A model generated the notes under the pieces. That model was not told the origin of the DNA, did not search any database, and worked only from the letters and a program-made list of their open reading frames with translations. This document shows positions 22,401 to 32,529 of a stretch of 64,000 bases of DNA, in pieces (position 1 is the stretch's first letter; each line of letters opens with the position of its first letter). Source of the stretch: Ochotona curzoniae (Eukaryota; Chordata; Mammalia; Lagomorpha; Ochotonidae); contig NW_024466413.1 of NCBI RefSeq assembly GCF_017591425.1, positions 1,860,001 to 1,924,000 on the forward strand. Reading direction: 5' to 3'. Position numbers and translations under genes: made by a program.

Positions 22401-24600
22401 CCAGATTCTTGAATGTTCTAGCAAGTACAGGGCCTGGCACAATCCATTGCCCTGATCAACTGGTGCTTGCGATCACTGGGCTGATTCTGTTTTTAGCCCC
22501 GAATTCCATTGGAACCAATGGGTGTTGCAGTCCAGCCTGGTTCTGCCAGCACATACTTGGCCCTCACATAAACCAGTGGGAACTGCAGCCTAGTCCGAAC
22601 AACCCACAGTAACCCCCACCAGGCCCGCCCCCTACCCTGGTTTGCCAGTATGTGTAGCAGTAGTCCAGTCTGTCCCACACCCCATTCCACCCCAGCCGCT
22701 GTCCTGGTTTTTATGCCCTCCCATTGAAGTGGTAACCCAAGAGGGAGGAGCCCACTATTTCCCTCCCAGGCCTCTCCCACTCCTGGATTATACACTCTCC
22801 AGGTAGTTCTGTGGTTTAACTTGACAAAACTAGCACCCAGTGCCAGAGTGCCAGCTTCTGCCAGCTGATACTGTGGCTAAGCCCAAACAACCCTCACTCA
22901 CTCTAATTTTGTTTGCCTCAGTAGGAATAATCAGCCCAGCCCGGCTTTTCCCTGATCTAGTCCACATGAGGCATACAGGTGTTGTAGCCCTGCTTAGTCT
23001 GGTCTGCCCCCATCCCAGCCCATGCTCTCCAGTGGGAGTAGCTGTCCAGCAAAGGAACCCTCCCTTATTCCCCTGCTGGCTCTGCCCCCTCCCTTCCTTG
23101 TTCTCACACATGCTGCTTGGGCGCTGCAGTCACTTCTGACACAAGCAACCTTACCTTGGCATTCCGTATTGTGCACTGGTCTTTGTCGTGACTGAACCCG
23201 GCTCGACCCACACTGTTGTGGTGCTTGGATTTGCCAGTGGATGATGTGAACAGATGCAGCCTGGTCTTCCCCTGATCCATGCCAAATGTATGCCAATGGG
23301 TAACTTTCCATGGCCTGTTCTGGGCTGTTTCCCATCATGTTTCTCACGCTTACCTGCAGGGTCTGTGTCCTGCCAGAGGAGTTGTCCAGGCTCCTCCATC
23401 AGAACCTCTCCCAAAGCCAGATTTTGCGCATACCAGTGGGTTCATGAGCCAGCCCTACTCAGTTCACCTCCTGTCCTAGCAGGAACAGTGGCTTTTCCTG
23501 ACTGGCCTTCAACCAAAACTGGTCCTTGCTGTTGGATGTTTCAGCCCAGTTTGGCTTGTCCACACCCACATATGGCTCACACATGGCTCAGTTGGGGTTG
23601 AGATCTTGCCTAGTCCATCCCACATCTACCCTGATCCTCCAGAATACCAAAGGGTGTTGGAGTCTGGCCCAGCTCGGTTCATCCAATCCCAGTCCACATT
23701 TGTGCCAAGGAAGACTATAACCGTTGCCCCGTTCAGAATGTAGCCCCCATTCCAGCCCACAAGCCCCTTGCTGGGAACCTCAACCCAGCTAGGGTTGTCC
23801 TGTTAGCTCTGCAACCAGGCCTGTTCCCAGCCATAGATCACACGCATGCCAGTGGTTGCTCTGACTCAGCTTGGCACAGCCCCTCACCTGTCCTGACCTC
23901 TGCCTTAGACACTGTGGCATAGCGTTCCTGCCTCATACAGACCAGTAGATGCAAGAGCCTAGCTCGGCATGACCTGTGCTCTGTCCTGGTCTCTAGTTTT
24001 GCTTGTGGGCTAAGGTTTGCTCACTCCTGCCTGGTCCACCCTGTTCCATTACCAATTGACACATTACCCAGATGTTGGAGCTACTTTGCCCAGCTTGTCC
24101 AACCCCCAGGTCTGGACCACATGTTCACCAGTGGAGCTATGACTCACCAAGGGAGTTTCTCAAGTTCCTCCGCTTAATCCACACCTAGACCCAGTTCTCA
24201 TACATGCCATTGGGTTTAGGCCAGGTTCTGGCGAAGTCTTGCTTTCCATTTGGCTTTGTATGAGCTGGTGAATGTTGCAGCCCAGCCCACCCCATACCCT
24301 ATTCAGGATGCACATTCGGGTGCTGCTGCCCTGACCAGTCCAGACTGTTGGGTGTTCCTTTACCTGTGACTCATGGCAAGCTCCTTGGTCACACCTAGCT
24401 TAGTCCATCACCACCCCATCTCTTGAGCTAACCAGTGGGACTAGAATTTCCACAGGATGTGGCCCATACATCCCTCACAGAATCTGCCCCCAGGTATGGT
24501 TCTCAAGTGCTAGTTAATGTAATGGCCCTGCTTAATGTGACCCTTCTCCTGATCCATCATCATGTCAGGTAACAGGATATGATTCTACTGGACAAGCCCT
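22400..24600. repeat. degenerate tandem-repeat block, C/T-rich
   Basis: Recurring phrases at roughly 60-110-base spacing: 'ccagtggga/t' variants near 22510, 22572, 23030, 23300, 23433, 23850, 23944, 24130, 24210 and 24437, each usually followed by 'gcag/gagcccagcctggtctgcccca'-like text and preceded by 'cacatg(c)'. Units are too diverged to align by eye throughout. The strand is rich in C and T over 2.2 kb. Open frames here (100-117 codons on both strands) are by-products of the repeat. Variable tandem units are known in lagomorph L1 untranslated regions, so an L1 origin is possible. Confidence 0.55.
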
Positions 24601-24803
24601 GAGCCATGGCTTTTGCATGGATTGGTATTTGGTGGTCAGCATTATTCACTGATTACCAGTTTTTCAAAGAAAGAGTTACTGTCATTGTGAATCTTTATGA
24701 TTGCTTCACATCCTAGAAGCACAATGGGTTCAACCTGGAGCTACCTAAGCAACGATTCAAAGAACCAAACTCCAGAATTCCCTGGCCAGGCAGCCAGCAG
24801 GCA

Positions 24804-25184
24804 GACCTGCCCAGTCACAGAGACCTCCCCCCTCAGTATACTCATCCCGAAGGGAGCAGCCCCTGGAGCCCAGTCAGGCCCAGGGACAGCTCACCACATG
24901 CAAATGGTGACTGTCATCTGGGATCCAGGCATGAAACGCCCTGGCCTGAGACCCACCAGCAGCCAGGAGGCTGCTGGAAGTTTAAACTCCCAGGCCCAAG
25001 GTCGCGCCCCTCCCCAATCCCATTCACCACCCAATGAGGGTGGTGGGTGGGCCCTGGACCTCCCCAGTCATGGAGACCTCCGCCCTTGGTGTACTCACCC
25101 CAAGGGAGCAGCCCCTGGAGCCCAGGCAGGCCCGGGACAGCTCAGCACGTGCACATGGTGGCTGGCGTCTGGGATCCAGGCATG
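24804..25184. repeat. two-copy tandem repeat, about 252-bp period
   Basis: The segment 24804-24933 ('gacctgcccagtcacagagacctcc' ... 'gggatccaggcatg') is repeated at 25057-25184 with about 85% identity. Landmarks 'gggagcagcccctggagccca', 'gacagctca' and 'tctgggatccaggcatg' are exact or nearly so. Between the copies lies a GC-rich spacer with 'gctgctggaagtttaaactcccaggccc'. The region's 164-codon frame at 24697-25191 spans the duplication and is Pro/Gly/Ser-rich with no domain. Confidence 0.8.
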
Positions 25185-25405
25185 TCAATAACTCCTTTTA
25201 AAGCAACTCACATTCTGTCTTTCCTTGCTATAGTACTGCCTGAATGCACACAAGCATGCACTCCTCTTGTGGATGGTAGAGGTCTACTTACGACAGAAAT
25301 TCTGCAGGTGAACAAAGGTGAGCCAGCTTTATGAAATGTAAAAACAAAACAAATCATGAATTTGTCAGGAATGTTTATTTTTTTTTATTAATTACATTTC
25401 ATTTT

Positions 25406-25418
25406 GTGACACAGTTTC
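25406..25418. other. target-site duplication, left copy
   Basis: gtgacacagtttc, identical to 25759-25771 on the other side of the CSINE. Confidence 0.95.
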
Positions 25419-25758
25419 TTTTTTTTTTTTTTAAAGATTTATTTTTATTATTTTTTCATTGGAAAGGCGGATATACAGAGAGGAGAGACAGAGAGGAAGA
25501 TCTTCCGTCCAATGATTCACTCCCCAAGTGAGCGCAACGGGCCGATACTATGCCGGTCCGAAGCCAGGAGCCTCTTCTGGGTCTCCCACGCGGGTGCAGG
25601 TTCCCAAAGCTTTGGGCCGTCCTCGACTGCTTTCCCAGGCCACAGGCAGGGAGCTGGAAGGGAAGCGGGGCTGCCGGGATTAGAACCGGCGCCCATATGG
25701 GATCCCGGGCGTGCAAGGCGAGGACTTTTAACCACTTGCGCCACGGTGCCGGGCCCCA
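25419..25758 (-). repeat. CSINE, young full-length antisense, nested in L1
   Basis: Starts in poly(T), 'aaagatttatttttatta', and keeps many intact CpGs: 'gagcgcaacgggccgatac', 'cacgcgggtgcaggttccc', 'gccgtcctcgactgc', 'gggattagaaccggcgcccatatgggatcccgggcg' and 'cacggtgccgggcccc'. CpG retention and perfect flanking duplications make it one of the youngest insertions in the window. It interrupts the L1 3' UTR. Confidence 0.97.
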
Positions 25759-25771
25759 GTGACACAGTTTC
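25759..25771. other. target-site duplication, right copy
   Basis: gtgacacagtttc, exact match to 25406-25418. L1 sequence resumes directly after it. Confidence 0.95.
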
Positions 25772-26293
25772 ATAGGCTTTAGGATTCCCCTAGCCCCTCC
25801 CTATACCCTCCCCCCATGGTGGGTGGGTTCATCCACCTTGTTGCAGAATTACAGTTCAAATCCAGTCATTCTTCTTTCATTGCAAGCATATACCAAGCAT
25901 AGAGTCCAGCATCTTATTGTCCAGATAAATTCAATGGTTTCTTGGGGAGACCATCTCTGGTCTGAAGGCAGAGCTGGCAGAATATCATCCCCTCCAATGA
26001 AAAGCCACAACATAACCTCAACGACAATTTACAACATTATGGAGCTAATTGACATGGTATTGAGTGACCAATATGCTAAAAAAAAAAATGCAAGTTCTTA
26101 ACCACATCCTGTGACTACTTCATTGACATCCCAATTTTAGTTTATATACAACTGGCTTCTACACACCTTAAAATGGCTATAGAGTACTATTCGGATGTCT
26201 TGTGTCTATTTTCAATTTAGTATTTAACAGTTTATAGCGTTTGTTTAAAAGCTTAGGGGAACTTTACTGATCTTAAATCCGCATTAAGAAATC

Positions 26294-26622
26294 TCTAGGG
26301 CACAGCATGGTATCCTAGTGGCTTCAATCTTCACCTTAAATGCACTGGGATTTCATGTAGGTGTCTGTATTCCAGCTGCTCTACTTCCCTTCCAACCCTC
26401 TGCTTGTGGCCTGGGAAAGCACTGTAGGGCAATCTTGGGCCTTGGTACCCTGTAGATATGTGAGACCCAGAGGAGGCTCCTGGCTCCTGGTTTCTGATCA
26501 GCTTGGTTCCGGCCATTAAGGACACTTGGGGAGTGAATCAGCAGTTGGAAGATCTTTATCTCTGTCTCTCTGTAAATATGACTTTCCAGTGGAATTAAAT
26601 AAATCTTAAAAAAATATATATC
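26294..26622 (+). repeat. CSINE, full length
   Basis: 'tagggcacagcatggtatcctagtggc' head, 'cttgtggcctgggaaagcac', 'gagacccagaggaggctcctggctcctgg', 'cacttggggagtgaatcagcag', 'agatctttatctctgtctctctg' and tail 'attaaataaatcttaaaaaa'. Confidence 0.93.
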
Positions 26623-26647
26623 TCTGGTATAAGATGTATGGGATGCT

Positions 26648-26969
26648 TGGGCCAGGTACAATTGCTGGATTGATGAACCTTCCACCTCCATGACCCAGGA
26701 TCCTATCTGAGGACCTGTTTGTGTCCTGGCTGCTCTAGTCCAGTGCTTGTGGCCTAAGAGGGCAGTAGATGGTGATCTATGGCTTTGGGGGCCTGTGTCC
26801 ATACAGGAGACCTTGCAGAAGCTCCTGGTTCCAGGTTTCAGATCAGCTCCACTCTGGCCATTGCAGTCACTTATGGAGTAAACCAGAAGATAAAACATTT
26901 TTCTCTCTGTCCTTTTATCCATAGATCTACCTTTCCTATAAAAATAAATAAATCTCTCTTTTAAAAAAG
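26648..26969 (+). repeat. CSINE, full length, diverged
   Basis: 'cttgggccaggtacaattgctgg', 'cttgtggcctaagagggcagtagatgg', 'acaggagaccttgcagaagctcctgg', 'gccattgcagtcacttatggagtaaacc' and tail 'aaaaataaataaatctc'. With its neighbour it makes two direct head-to-tail CSINEs only about 25 bases apart. Confidence 0.9.
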
Positions 26970-27540
26970 TATAGAATGTTTAAAGTTATTGTTGCAAACT
27001 TCCATTAACTTTTGCACGACATCCCCATGTTTCATGGTGAATGGACTGGAGTTTTTAACTTTCTCATCTCTAAGAAAGTCATTGAGAGTAGACCTAGAGA
27101 CCACTTAGCCTTTATGTTGCTGTAATTTCTCCTGTGCTTGTGGTTGACACAGGAACTGGAAAAGTATTGGAATTTCCCAATCTACCAGTTTATAGAAATA
27201 CCTGGTCAAATGGTGTAACGAGAGTGAGGATTAGATAGTTTGAAATCTATCCCTGCTTTACACACTTTTTTGAGGGAATTTTTTTAACATTTACAAAGGG
27301 TTCAAACCAGTGAGGGATTGTTATGTACAGGACAGTTCATAATAAAGATGAGGTCAACATGGAAGTTAACAATCTGTGTATATTTCATCAATATTGCTAT
27401 CACTGATAAATACCTTAATATATACCTGACACTTCCTTAATAACCTTTGTCTTTTCCTTTGATGCTTGTGAGAACAGCCTAAGGAATACCTATTAACTTA
27501 TCTATCAGCCATCTGTCTATCTATCATGTATCTGTTAACT
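26970..27540. other. unassigned AT-rich non-coding stretch
   Basis: No recognised element. Confidence 0.45.
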
Positions 27541-27584
27541 ATCATTGATCTATCAATTTACTAATCATAAATCTCTATCTATCA

Positions 27585-27619
<35 letters not shown>

Positions 27620-27630
27620 ATCTATCTTTC
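27541..27630. repeat. (ATCT)n microsatellite
   Basis: Degenerate ATCT from 27541, then about eleven clean units between 27577 and 27622. Confidence 0.97.
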
Positions 27631-27708
27631 TAGGTGTCTGAGGCATGCAGGTGCTTTCTTTAAGGTACAATCTCTAACTCACATCTCTTACATCAAAATC
27701 CTATACCA

Positions 27709-28012
27709 TTGGGCTGACGTGGTGGCTTCACAGGCCAATCTTATGCTTGCTGAAGCACCATGTCATTTGCATGTTGCTTCTTGTTCTGGTTGCTCCACTT
27801 CCCATCCAGCTTCCTGTTTATGGCTTGGGGAAAAGAGGACTCGAGTCCTGGGGCCCCTGCACTCACGTGGGAGATGTAGATGAAACGCCAGCTCCTGGAT
27901 TTTGGCTCAGCTCCAGCATCTGTGGCCATTTGGGGAGTGAACCAGAGGATGAAAGATCTCTGTCTGTTTTTCTCTCTGTAAATCTGCCTTAAAAAAGAAA
28001 AGAAAACTTTAA
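27709..28012 (+). repeat. CSINE, full length, diverged
   Basis: 'gggctgacgtggtggcttcacaggcc', 'ggttgctccacttcccatccagcttcctgtttatggcttggg', 'ctgcactcacgtgggagatgtagatgaaacgcc', 'ccatttggggagtgaaccagagg' and an A-rich tail. Confidence 0.93.
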
Positions 28013-29483
28013 AAATTGGCAGTTAGAAATAAAACAAGGAGCAAAGACAGTAATTTAATGTATTTAGTCTATGTTAAAAGCCCCAAAGTATTTTGTTAAT
28101 AATACAATCAGTTCTGATGCTCATATTACCGATCTGTTATCTATTGTTAAGAGCTTGAAAATACATTTAGTCATCAGAAATCAACTTCAATTTGTTTTTG
28201 TTTTTTGGATTTACAGGTACATATGTCTCATTCATTTCTCACTGAAGGGAAGAAAAGCAGCAGTCCAGTTAACGTCATGGAGAAGTGGGCATTTGATGTC
28301 TTTACCATAGCAAGGCTATCTTTTGTCCCCTGGGAAGAAAGAGCAGATGAAAGAAAGACTTAAAGTGGATATTAAAAGATATCAAAATCAGACTTTAGTA
28401 AATCTGGGAGATGATCCTTAGTGCAATCCTGCCAATCAAAGCAATCAAACATTAATCAACCTGATTATTCATGACGAGTACAGGAACCATGCAGAGCCGG
28501 TTAAGTAACCCAAAGCAAAACTGACTGTGGGCAACAGCTTTAACTCTCATGATAGAGAGATTGCATTCATTCTACAAATATTTGTGATAGTTATTTTTTT
28601 ATTCTGTAATATCTTAACATGCACTAAGGGTAAGTACTATCATCATGATTGTTTTTGCCTTATATCTTCAGGGCGTCACCTGCTGTTAAACATCCATTAT
28701 GGTTTCCAGCTGTTTTAATTTGGCCAATGAGTCAAATCAATTGCATCTTTTTCTTTTGTCATCAGTTGTACTCTCCAAGTTGTGCTTTTAAGAAGTTTGA
28801 AATGCACAGAAGATAATGTAATTAGACAGTTTTGAATTACAAGTGTGTTAGTTTTGGATCTGTTCCAGCTAGCTCATGTAGATAGCTTATATAGGGAGCT
28901 GACTATCAATGTGAGGTGATAGTATAGCAGAAGGCCGATGACATGGAAGTAGCAGGTCATCAGAGGACTCTGGACACATGATCTGGGGACACTCTCCTTG
29001 CTAATCAATGACCATAGTTTGTCTTTGGGGTTTTGTTTCATTGTCAGTTTTTCTGGAAGACGAATATCCATTTACTGTATTTCACATGAGGGTTCTCTTT
29101 TCAATTGACAGATCAGATTCAAGCATCCCATGCTGCCTGGCCCCAATGTTCTCCATCCTCAGGAATTCACTGGGTTCCTTTAAGATGAGCAGATGTCGTC
29201 CTTCAGATATGGTACACAGCAATGAGTGAATGTCACTTTATGGCCCATGTGACTTCTTTTCATCTGGGTTTGTGAGCTGTAAGCAGCAAATAACTACAAT
29301 GGGAATGAAGCTGTCTTTATCACCACACAGGGCTTAATCAAGAGGGAAGAAGTTAAAGGAAGTTGTGGTAGGAAGAGACCCAGCTATTGTAGGAAACAAG
29401 ATGCTGCACATGTATTTCTGGGTGTTCTTTCCATGTTAATGAAGTCTTCTGTTTCAATGAAAATTAGCCCTGACATGGGGAAG
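28013..29483. other. unassigned AT-rich non-coding DNA
   Basis: No repeat or exon recognised. Two open frames of 60-80 codons are featureless. Confidence 0.45.
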
Positions 29484-29768
29484 GCATCATGGTGTGGCTT
29501 CTTAGGTTACCATATCAGAACCCCTGGAAATCAGTCCTTTCTCAGCTTTTGATTCAGTTTTCTCTTAGTACATCTAGAAAGGAGCAAATCATGGTCCAAT
29601 GGCTTGGATTTCTGCAACCTACTCAAGAAATTCCTGGCTTGTGGCTCCGGTATGGCCCAGCCAATGCTAGTAAGGGCATTTTAGAAGTAAACCAACACAT
29701 AGAAGATCTTTTTAGCTCTCTCTCTCTCACTCTGTCATTCTGCCTTTCAAGTAAATAAATGAGTAAAT
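29484..29768 (+). repeat. CSINE, old and diverged
   Basis: 'catcatggtgtggcttcttaggttaccatatcagaacccctgg' corresponds to the head. 'caagaaattcctggcttgtggctcc', 'gaagtaaaccaacacatagaagatctttttagctctctctctc' and 'ctttcaagtaaataaatg' give the body and tail. Confidence 0.7.
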
Positions 29769-31079
29769 GACCTTTTATAAAAAGCATCACTTACACACTC
29801 ATCCAATCTGTTTCCATGACCAAGTTCTTCTCATCTGGAAAACATCTGCAGTGACTCTGTTGGCTGGCCTCAGTAGATGCAGTGTATTGATAGCAAGTTG
29901 ACTCAATGTTCAGTCTTCAGCAGCGATGATGATGAGGCTTGCATGGCATCACTCTCTCAGGTTGAATCAGAGCCTAGAGGAGTCACTGAGTATGTCATTC
30001 TCCAATCAGCTGTGCTCAGAGCTCACTTTCCTGATGTTCTGCTAACTCACCCTATGAACAGAGCTTCACTTACTGTCAGGTGTTTCATGCAACTGTGGGC
30101 ATGTTTTCTGCAGCTGGTTTTGTCTTTCCTTTTTTGCTTAGTGTGACTCCCACTGTTTCTAGGATGCATTCTTTCTCATATCAGCCAGATGCATTTGATA
30201 AGTGACAAGAGGCAGTGTGCAGGGTCCAATGGAAAAGAGTAATTTGAGGAAATGGAACAGGTGCTCAGGGAAGCAGAAATGGCTGTTGGAAGCAGGAATT
30301 CTGGGAGAGTTTATGGTTATGTTTCAATGTAGCTGCTGATTCTCTGCCCTCTGGTCACAGATCTCCTTTCCACCTAGCTAGTCTGAATTGGCTATGCATC
30401 ATTGGTCTCCACAAGAGGTCCAGAAGCAAGGTGACAGCTCCTTTGAAGAGCTGGGATAACAGAAGCTATTCCTGTTGCCAGCTTGTGCTTCCTTCAGGAC
30501 CCCCCACATTAGACCAACCGGTTCTGCCCAAGAATCCAATCAAGGCTAGGCTCTTTCACCCTGCCCCAGGGCCATCCCTGTCTTCTTGCCCCTGGCAAGT
30601 TGCACAACAAACTCCAGAGTGCCAGCCAGTCAGGATGGATTAGCCCGAAAATTCAGCAACTGTATTCAAATCTCTTTTTGGAACAGGTAATCAATTTGGC
30701 TGTGATTAGATCTGATCTCATTTTATTTCAGTTTAGAAATCATTTATCCTAGGAAGGAAAGAAAGATGATCACACATGCTTGATGTACTTAAAGTCTTTG
30801 GCTTGCCAAGGAAACAGCAGAACATGAGTGGGCTCTGTGGTTATGCCAGCAATTCCTGTACTTGCTCCCCAAGCCACCAAGTGGGCACCATCACACACAT
30901 CCTTTCTGGCCTCCAAATTGCATGGATTATGCCATAATTTGTTCACTGTAATGCCAGCATATATTTTTCTCTCTTTGTTTGAATGTCCTGATGTTATCCA
31001 TTACTTCAGAGACAGTAGCTCATAAGGCTTCTCCAACTCATGAACGGTTAGGTTAGATTCACTAGCCCTGATATTATTT
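29769..31079. other. unassigned non-coding DNA
   Basis: No recognised element. An 89-codon frame at 29877-30146 lacks any recognisable domain. Confidence 0.45.
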
Positions 31080-31415
31080 TAACATCAATTTATTTCTGTA
31101 TTTGACAGAATGATAAAGGGAGAAAGGCAAGAATGAAATGAGAGAGAGAGAAATCTTCAATCTTCTGGTTTTCTCTTCACTTGGCATCAATGGGCAGGAT
31201 GGGTTCAGACTGGAGTCAGGCACCCAGCACTCCCACTGGGTCTCCTGCATGGGCTGTGGGGTGCTGAGTACTTAGACCATCTTTCACCGCCTCTCCAGGC
31301 ACATTAGCAGAGAGCTGGCTAAGAAAGAAAGCCGCTGGACTTGCACCAGCACTCAGGTATGGATTGCCTGCATGGCAAGTGTTGACTTTAGTCCTGGTGT
31401 CAGGACGCTGCCTTT
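31080..31415 (-). repeat. CSINE, old antisense copy
   Basis: 'catcaatttatttctgtatttga', 'gagagagagaaatcttcaatcttctggttttctcttcac', 'cccactgggtctcctgcatggg', 'agagagctggctaag', 'gctggacttgcaccagcactcaggtatgg' and 'ggcaagtgttgactttagtc' are the antisense CSINE landmarks in order. Confidence 0.75.
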
Positions 31416-31719
31416 AACCCTGACTTTTTCTACAGGAACAATGTCAAACAACCATAAGCTTTTCATTTTCAATTTAGAAAACACCCTTCTGCACCTAGAT
31501 ACACTCGCTTATTGTTTTCTTCTCCGTTCTGACTCTGTTCTATTAGTTCTTTCCAGAAGTTCTCAAATGAACGCAATCAGACATCATCAAGTCTGTGGGG
31601 ATCAATAAGCATACAAATACGTGTATATTCTCTCAGACAAAACAAATTTCTACATTTGATGATTTACAATACTTTCTAAGAAATAAGATAATTGTATTAG
31701 TTATCTCCTGCTGTTGTAA

Positions 31720-32105
31720 GTTTCTTTTTTAAAATGTTTACCTTTATTATTATTATTTATTATTATTATTTTAGCATACACTTCCATAGGCTCTGGAATC
31801 TCCCTTATGCTCTCCACAACCCATCCCCCCATTTATTTCCCCTATATCATTATAAAAGCACAATTCTTTATAAACACCCATAAGTCCATCATTGTGGGCA
31901 TGGACAATGACAAAGTAGAGAATCCTATTGTCAAGATATATTTAACAGTTTCATTGGAAATTCATCTTTGATCTGAAAGTAGAGGTGCATGCTATGTTGT
32001 ATCCTCACAGCTGGATGTGATAGTTTCCATTACACAGTTACTACACATCCCTTTCAATGAAAAACCACAAAACAAAACAAAAAACAGGAAGAAAAATAGA
32101 AATTC
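31720..32105 (-). mobile_element. L1 3' UTR, antisense
   Basis: Complement of an A-rich (AAT-variant) tail at 31741-31770, then 'acttccataggctctggaatctcccttatgc', 'ccatcattgtgggcatggacaatg', 'atttaacagtttcattggaaattcatctttgatctgaaagtagaggtgc' and 'cctttcaatgaaaaaccac'. Parallel to the L1 3' UTR at 25.76-26.1 kb but more diverged. Confidence 0.75.
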
Positions 32106-32109
32106 ACGC

Positions 32110-32302
32110 TATGAAATGAAACAACATGCTACTGAATGGCCAATGTGTCACTGAAGAAATGAAAATGAAAATCGAAAATCTTCTTCAAGAAAATGATGCC
32201 ACTGCTTGACCTATGAGTCAATGAATTGAATGAGGAAAAAAAAAAGCTGTTTTGAAGAAATGACAACAAAAACAAAAACATCGAAATCCAAGAGATACAG
32301 TT
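32110..32302 (+). mobile_element. L1 ORF2 fragment, sense, inverted relative to its neighbours
   Basis: 'ctactgaatggccaatgtgtcactgaagaaatgaaaatg' translates like the L1 ORF2 segment after the endonuclease domain (LNDYWVHNEMK in human L1), and 'gacaacaaaaac...catcgaaatccaagagatacag' continues it. Between them, 'gacctatgagtcaatgaattgaatgagg' looks like a second, diverged copy of the first half. The pieces on both sides are L1 in the opposite orientation. Confidence 0.6.
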
Positions 32303-32322
32303 TCCACTGATCTTTGTTGGTG

Positions 32323-32337
32323 AGATGTGTCTCCTGT
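32323..32337. other. target-site duplication, left copy, around U6 fragment
   Basis: agatgtgtctcctgt, identical to 32374-32388. Its last two bases (GT) also fit the first two bases of U6. Confidence 0.93.
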
Positions 32338-32373
32338 GCTCGCTTTGGCAGCACATATATTAAGATTGGAACA
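32336..32373 (+). pseudogene. RNU6: U6 snRNA 5' fragment (retropseudogene)
   Basis: The stretch beginning 'gtgctcgctttggcagcac' and ending 'ttggaac' equals nucleotides 1-37 of U6 spliceosomal RNA with about three substitutions. The rest of U6 (ACAGAGA box, internal stem-loop, U tail) is missing and no poly(A) tail follows. It is flanked by an exact 15-bp duplication of L1 ORF2 sequence, so it arrived as a retroposed RNA fragment inside an older L1. It cannot function as U6. Confidence 0.92.
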
Positions 32374-32388
32374 AGATGTGTCTCCTGT
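32374..32388. other. target-site duplication, right copy, around U6 fragment
   Basis: agatgtgtctcctgt, exact copy of 32323-32337. L1 ORF2 antisense resumes with 'aggcagtagctagatggg'. Confidence 0.93.
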
Positions 32389-32529
32389 AGGCAGTAGCTA
32401 GATGGGCCTTGGTTTTTTTTAATCCAGTCTACTAATCTATAATCTATTTGGCTGATGAGTTTAAGCCATTTACATTCAGGTAGTAATTTACATAGGTGAT
32501 AATTTGGTTCTGTCAATTTAGTAATGAGT

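Larger units (their letters stand above)
25378..26290 (-). mobile_element. L1 3' UTR, antisense, split by a CSINE
   Basis: Poly(T) at 25378-25387 is the complement of the poly(A) tail. Then come 'aattacatttcattttgtgacacagtttc' and, after the CSINE, 'ataggctttaggattcccc', 'agcatataccaagcatagagtccagcatcttattgtcc', 'ctctggtctgaaggcagagctggcag', 'aatggctatagagtactattcgg' and 'ttgtttaaaagcttaggggaactttactg'. The same phrases recur at 31.75-32.1 kb and, on +, at 13.9 kb, which supports a lagomorph L1 3' UTR. 5'-truncated before ORF2. Confidence 0.85.
32303..32516 (-). pseudogene. L1 ORF2 N-terminus (endonuclease domain start), broken
   Basis: The ORF2 product of L1 carries an apurinic-type endonuclease and a reverse transcriptase. 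Reading leftwards from the ATG at 32516, the product starts MTEPNYH and reaches YCLQETHL, matching the MTGSNSH...CIQETHL start of mammalian L1 ORF2p; the catalytic Glu of QETHL is kept. The DNA between encodes LNVNGLN, holding the catalytic Asn, but in another frame. So at least two small indels with opposite shifts have accumulated. The U6 fragment at 32336-32373 then interrupts it and duplicates the QETHL codons. The reverse transcriptase part is absent. Confidence 0.85.

Noticed and set aside
22994..23601. Overlapping 100-117-codon frames on both strands
   Set aside because: Both strands open at once in C/T-rich repeat DNA; no family resemblance.
24697..25191. 164-codon Pro/Ser/Gly-rich frame on +
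   Set aside because: Spans the 252-bp-period duplication; composition follows the repeat and no domain is seen.
25519..25775. Several 70-105-codon frames on both strands
   Set aside because: All lie within the young antisense CSINE; the same translations recur in other CSINE copies (19.1, 58.5, 62.4 kb).
26353..26922. 189-codon open frame on -
   Set aside because: Runs across the antisense of two adjacent CSINEs and the spacer; a SINE by-product.
27541..27630. CRISPR-like regular repeat
   Set aside because: Plain ATCT microsatellite with no spacers; the genome is mammalian.
32125..32302. Independent short gene with Lys/Glu-rich product
   Set aside because: Matches L1 ORF2 text in sense orientation; a retrotransposon fragment.
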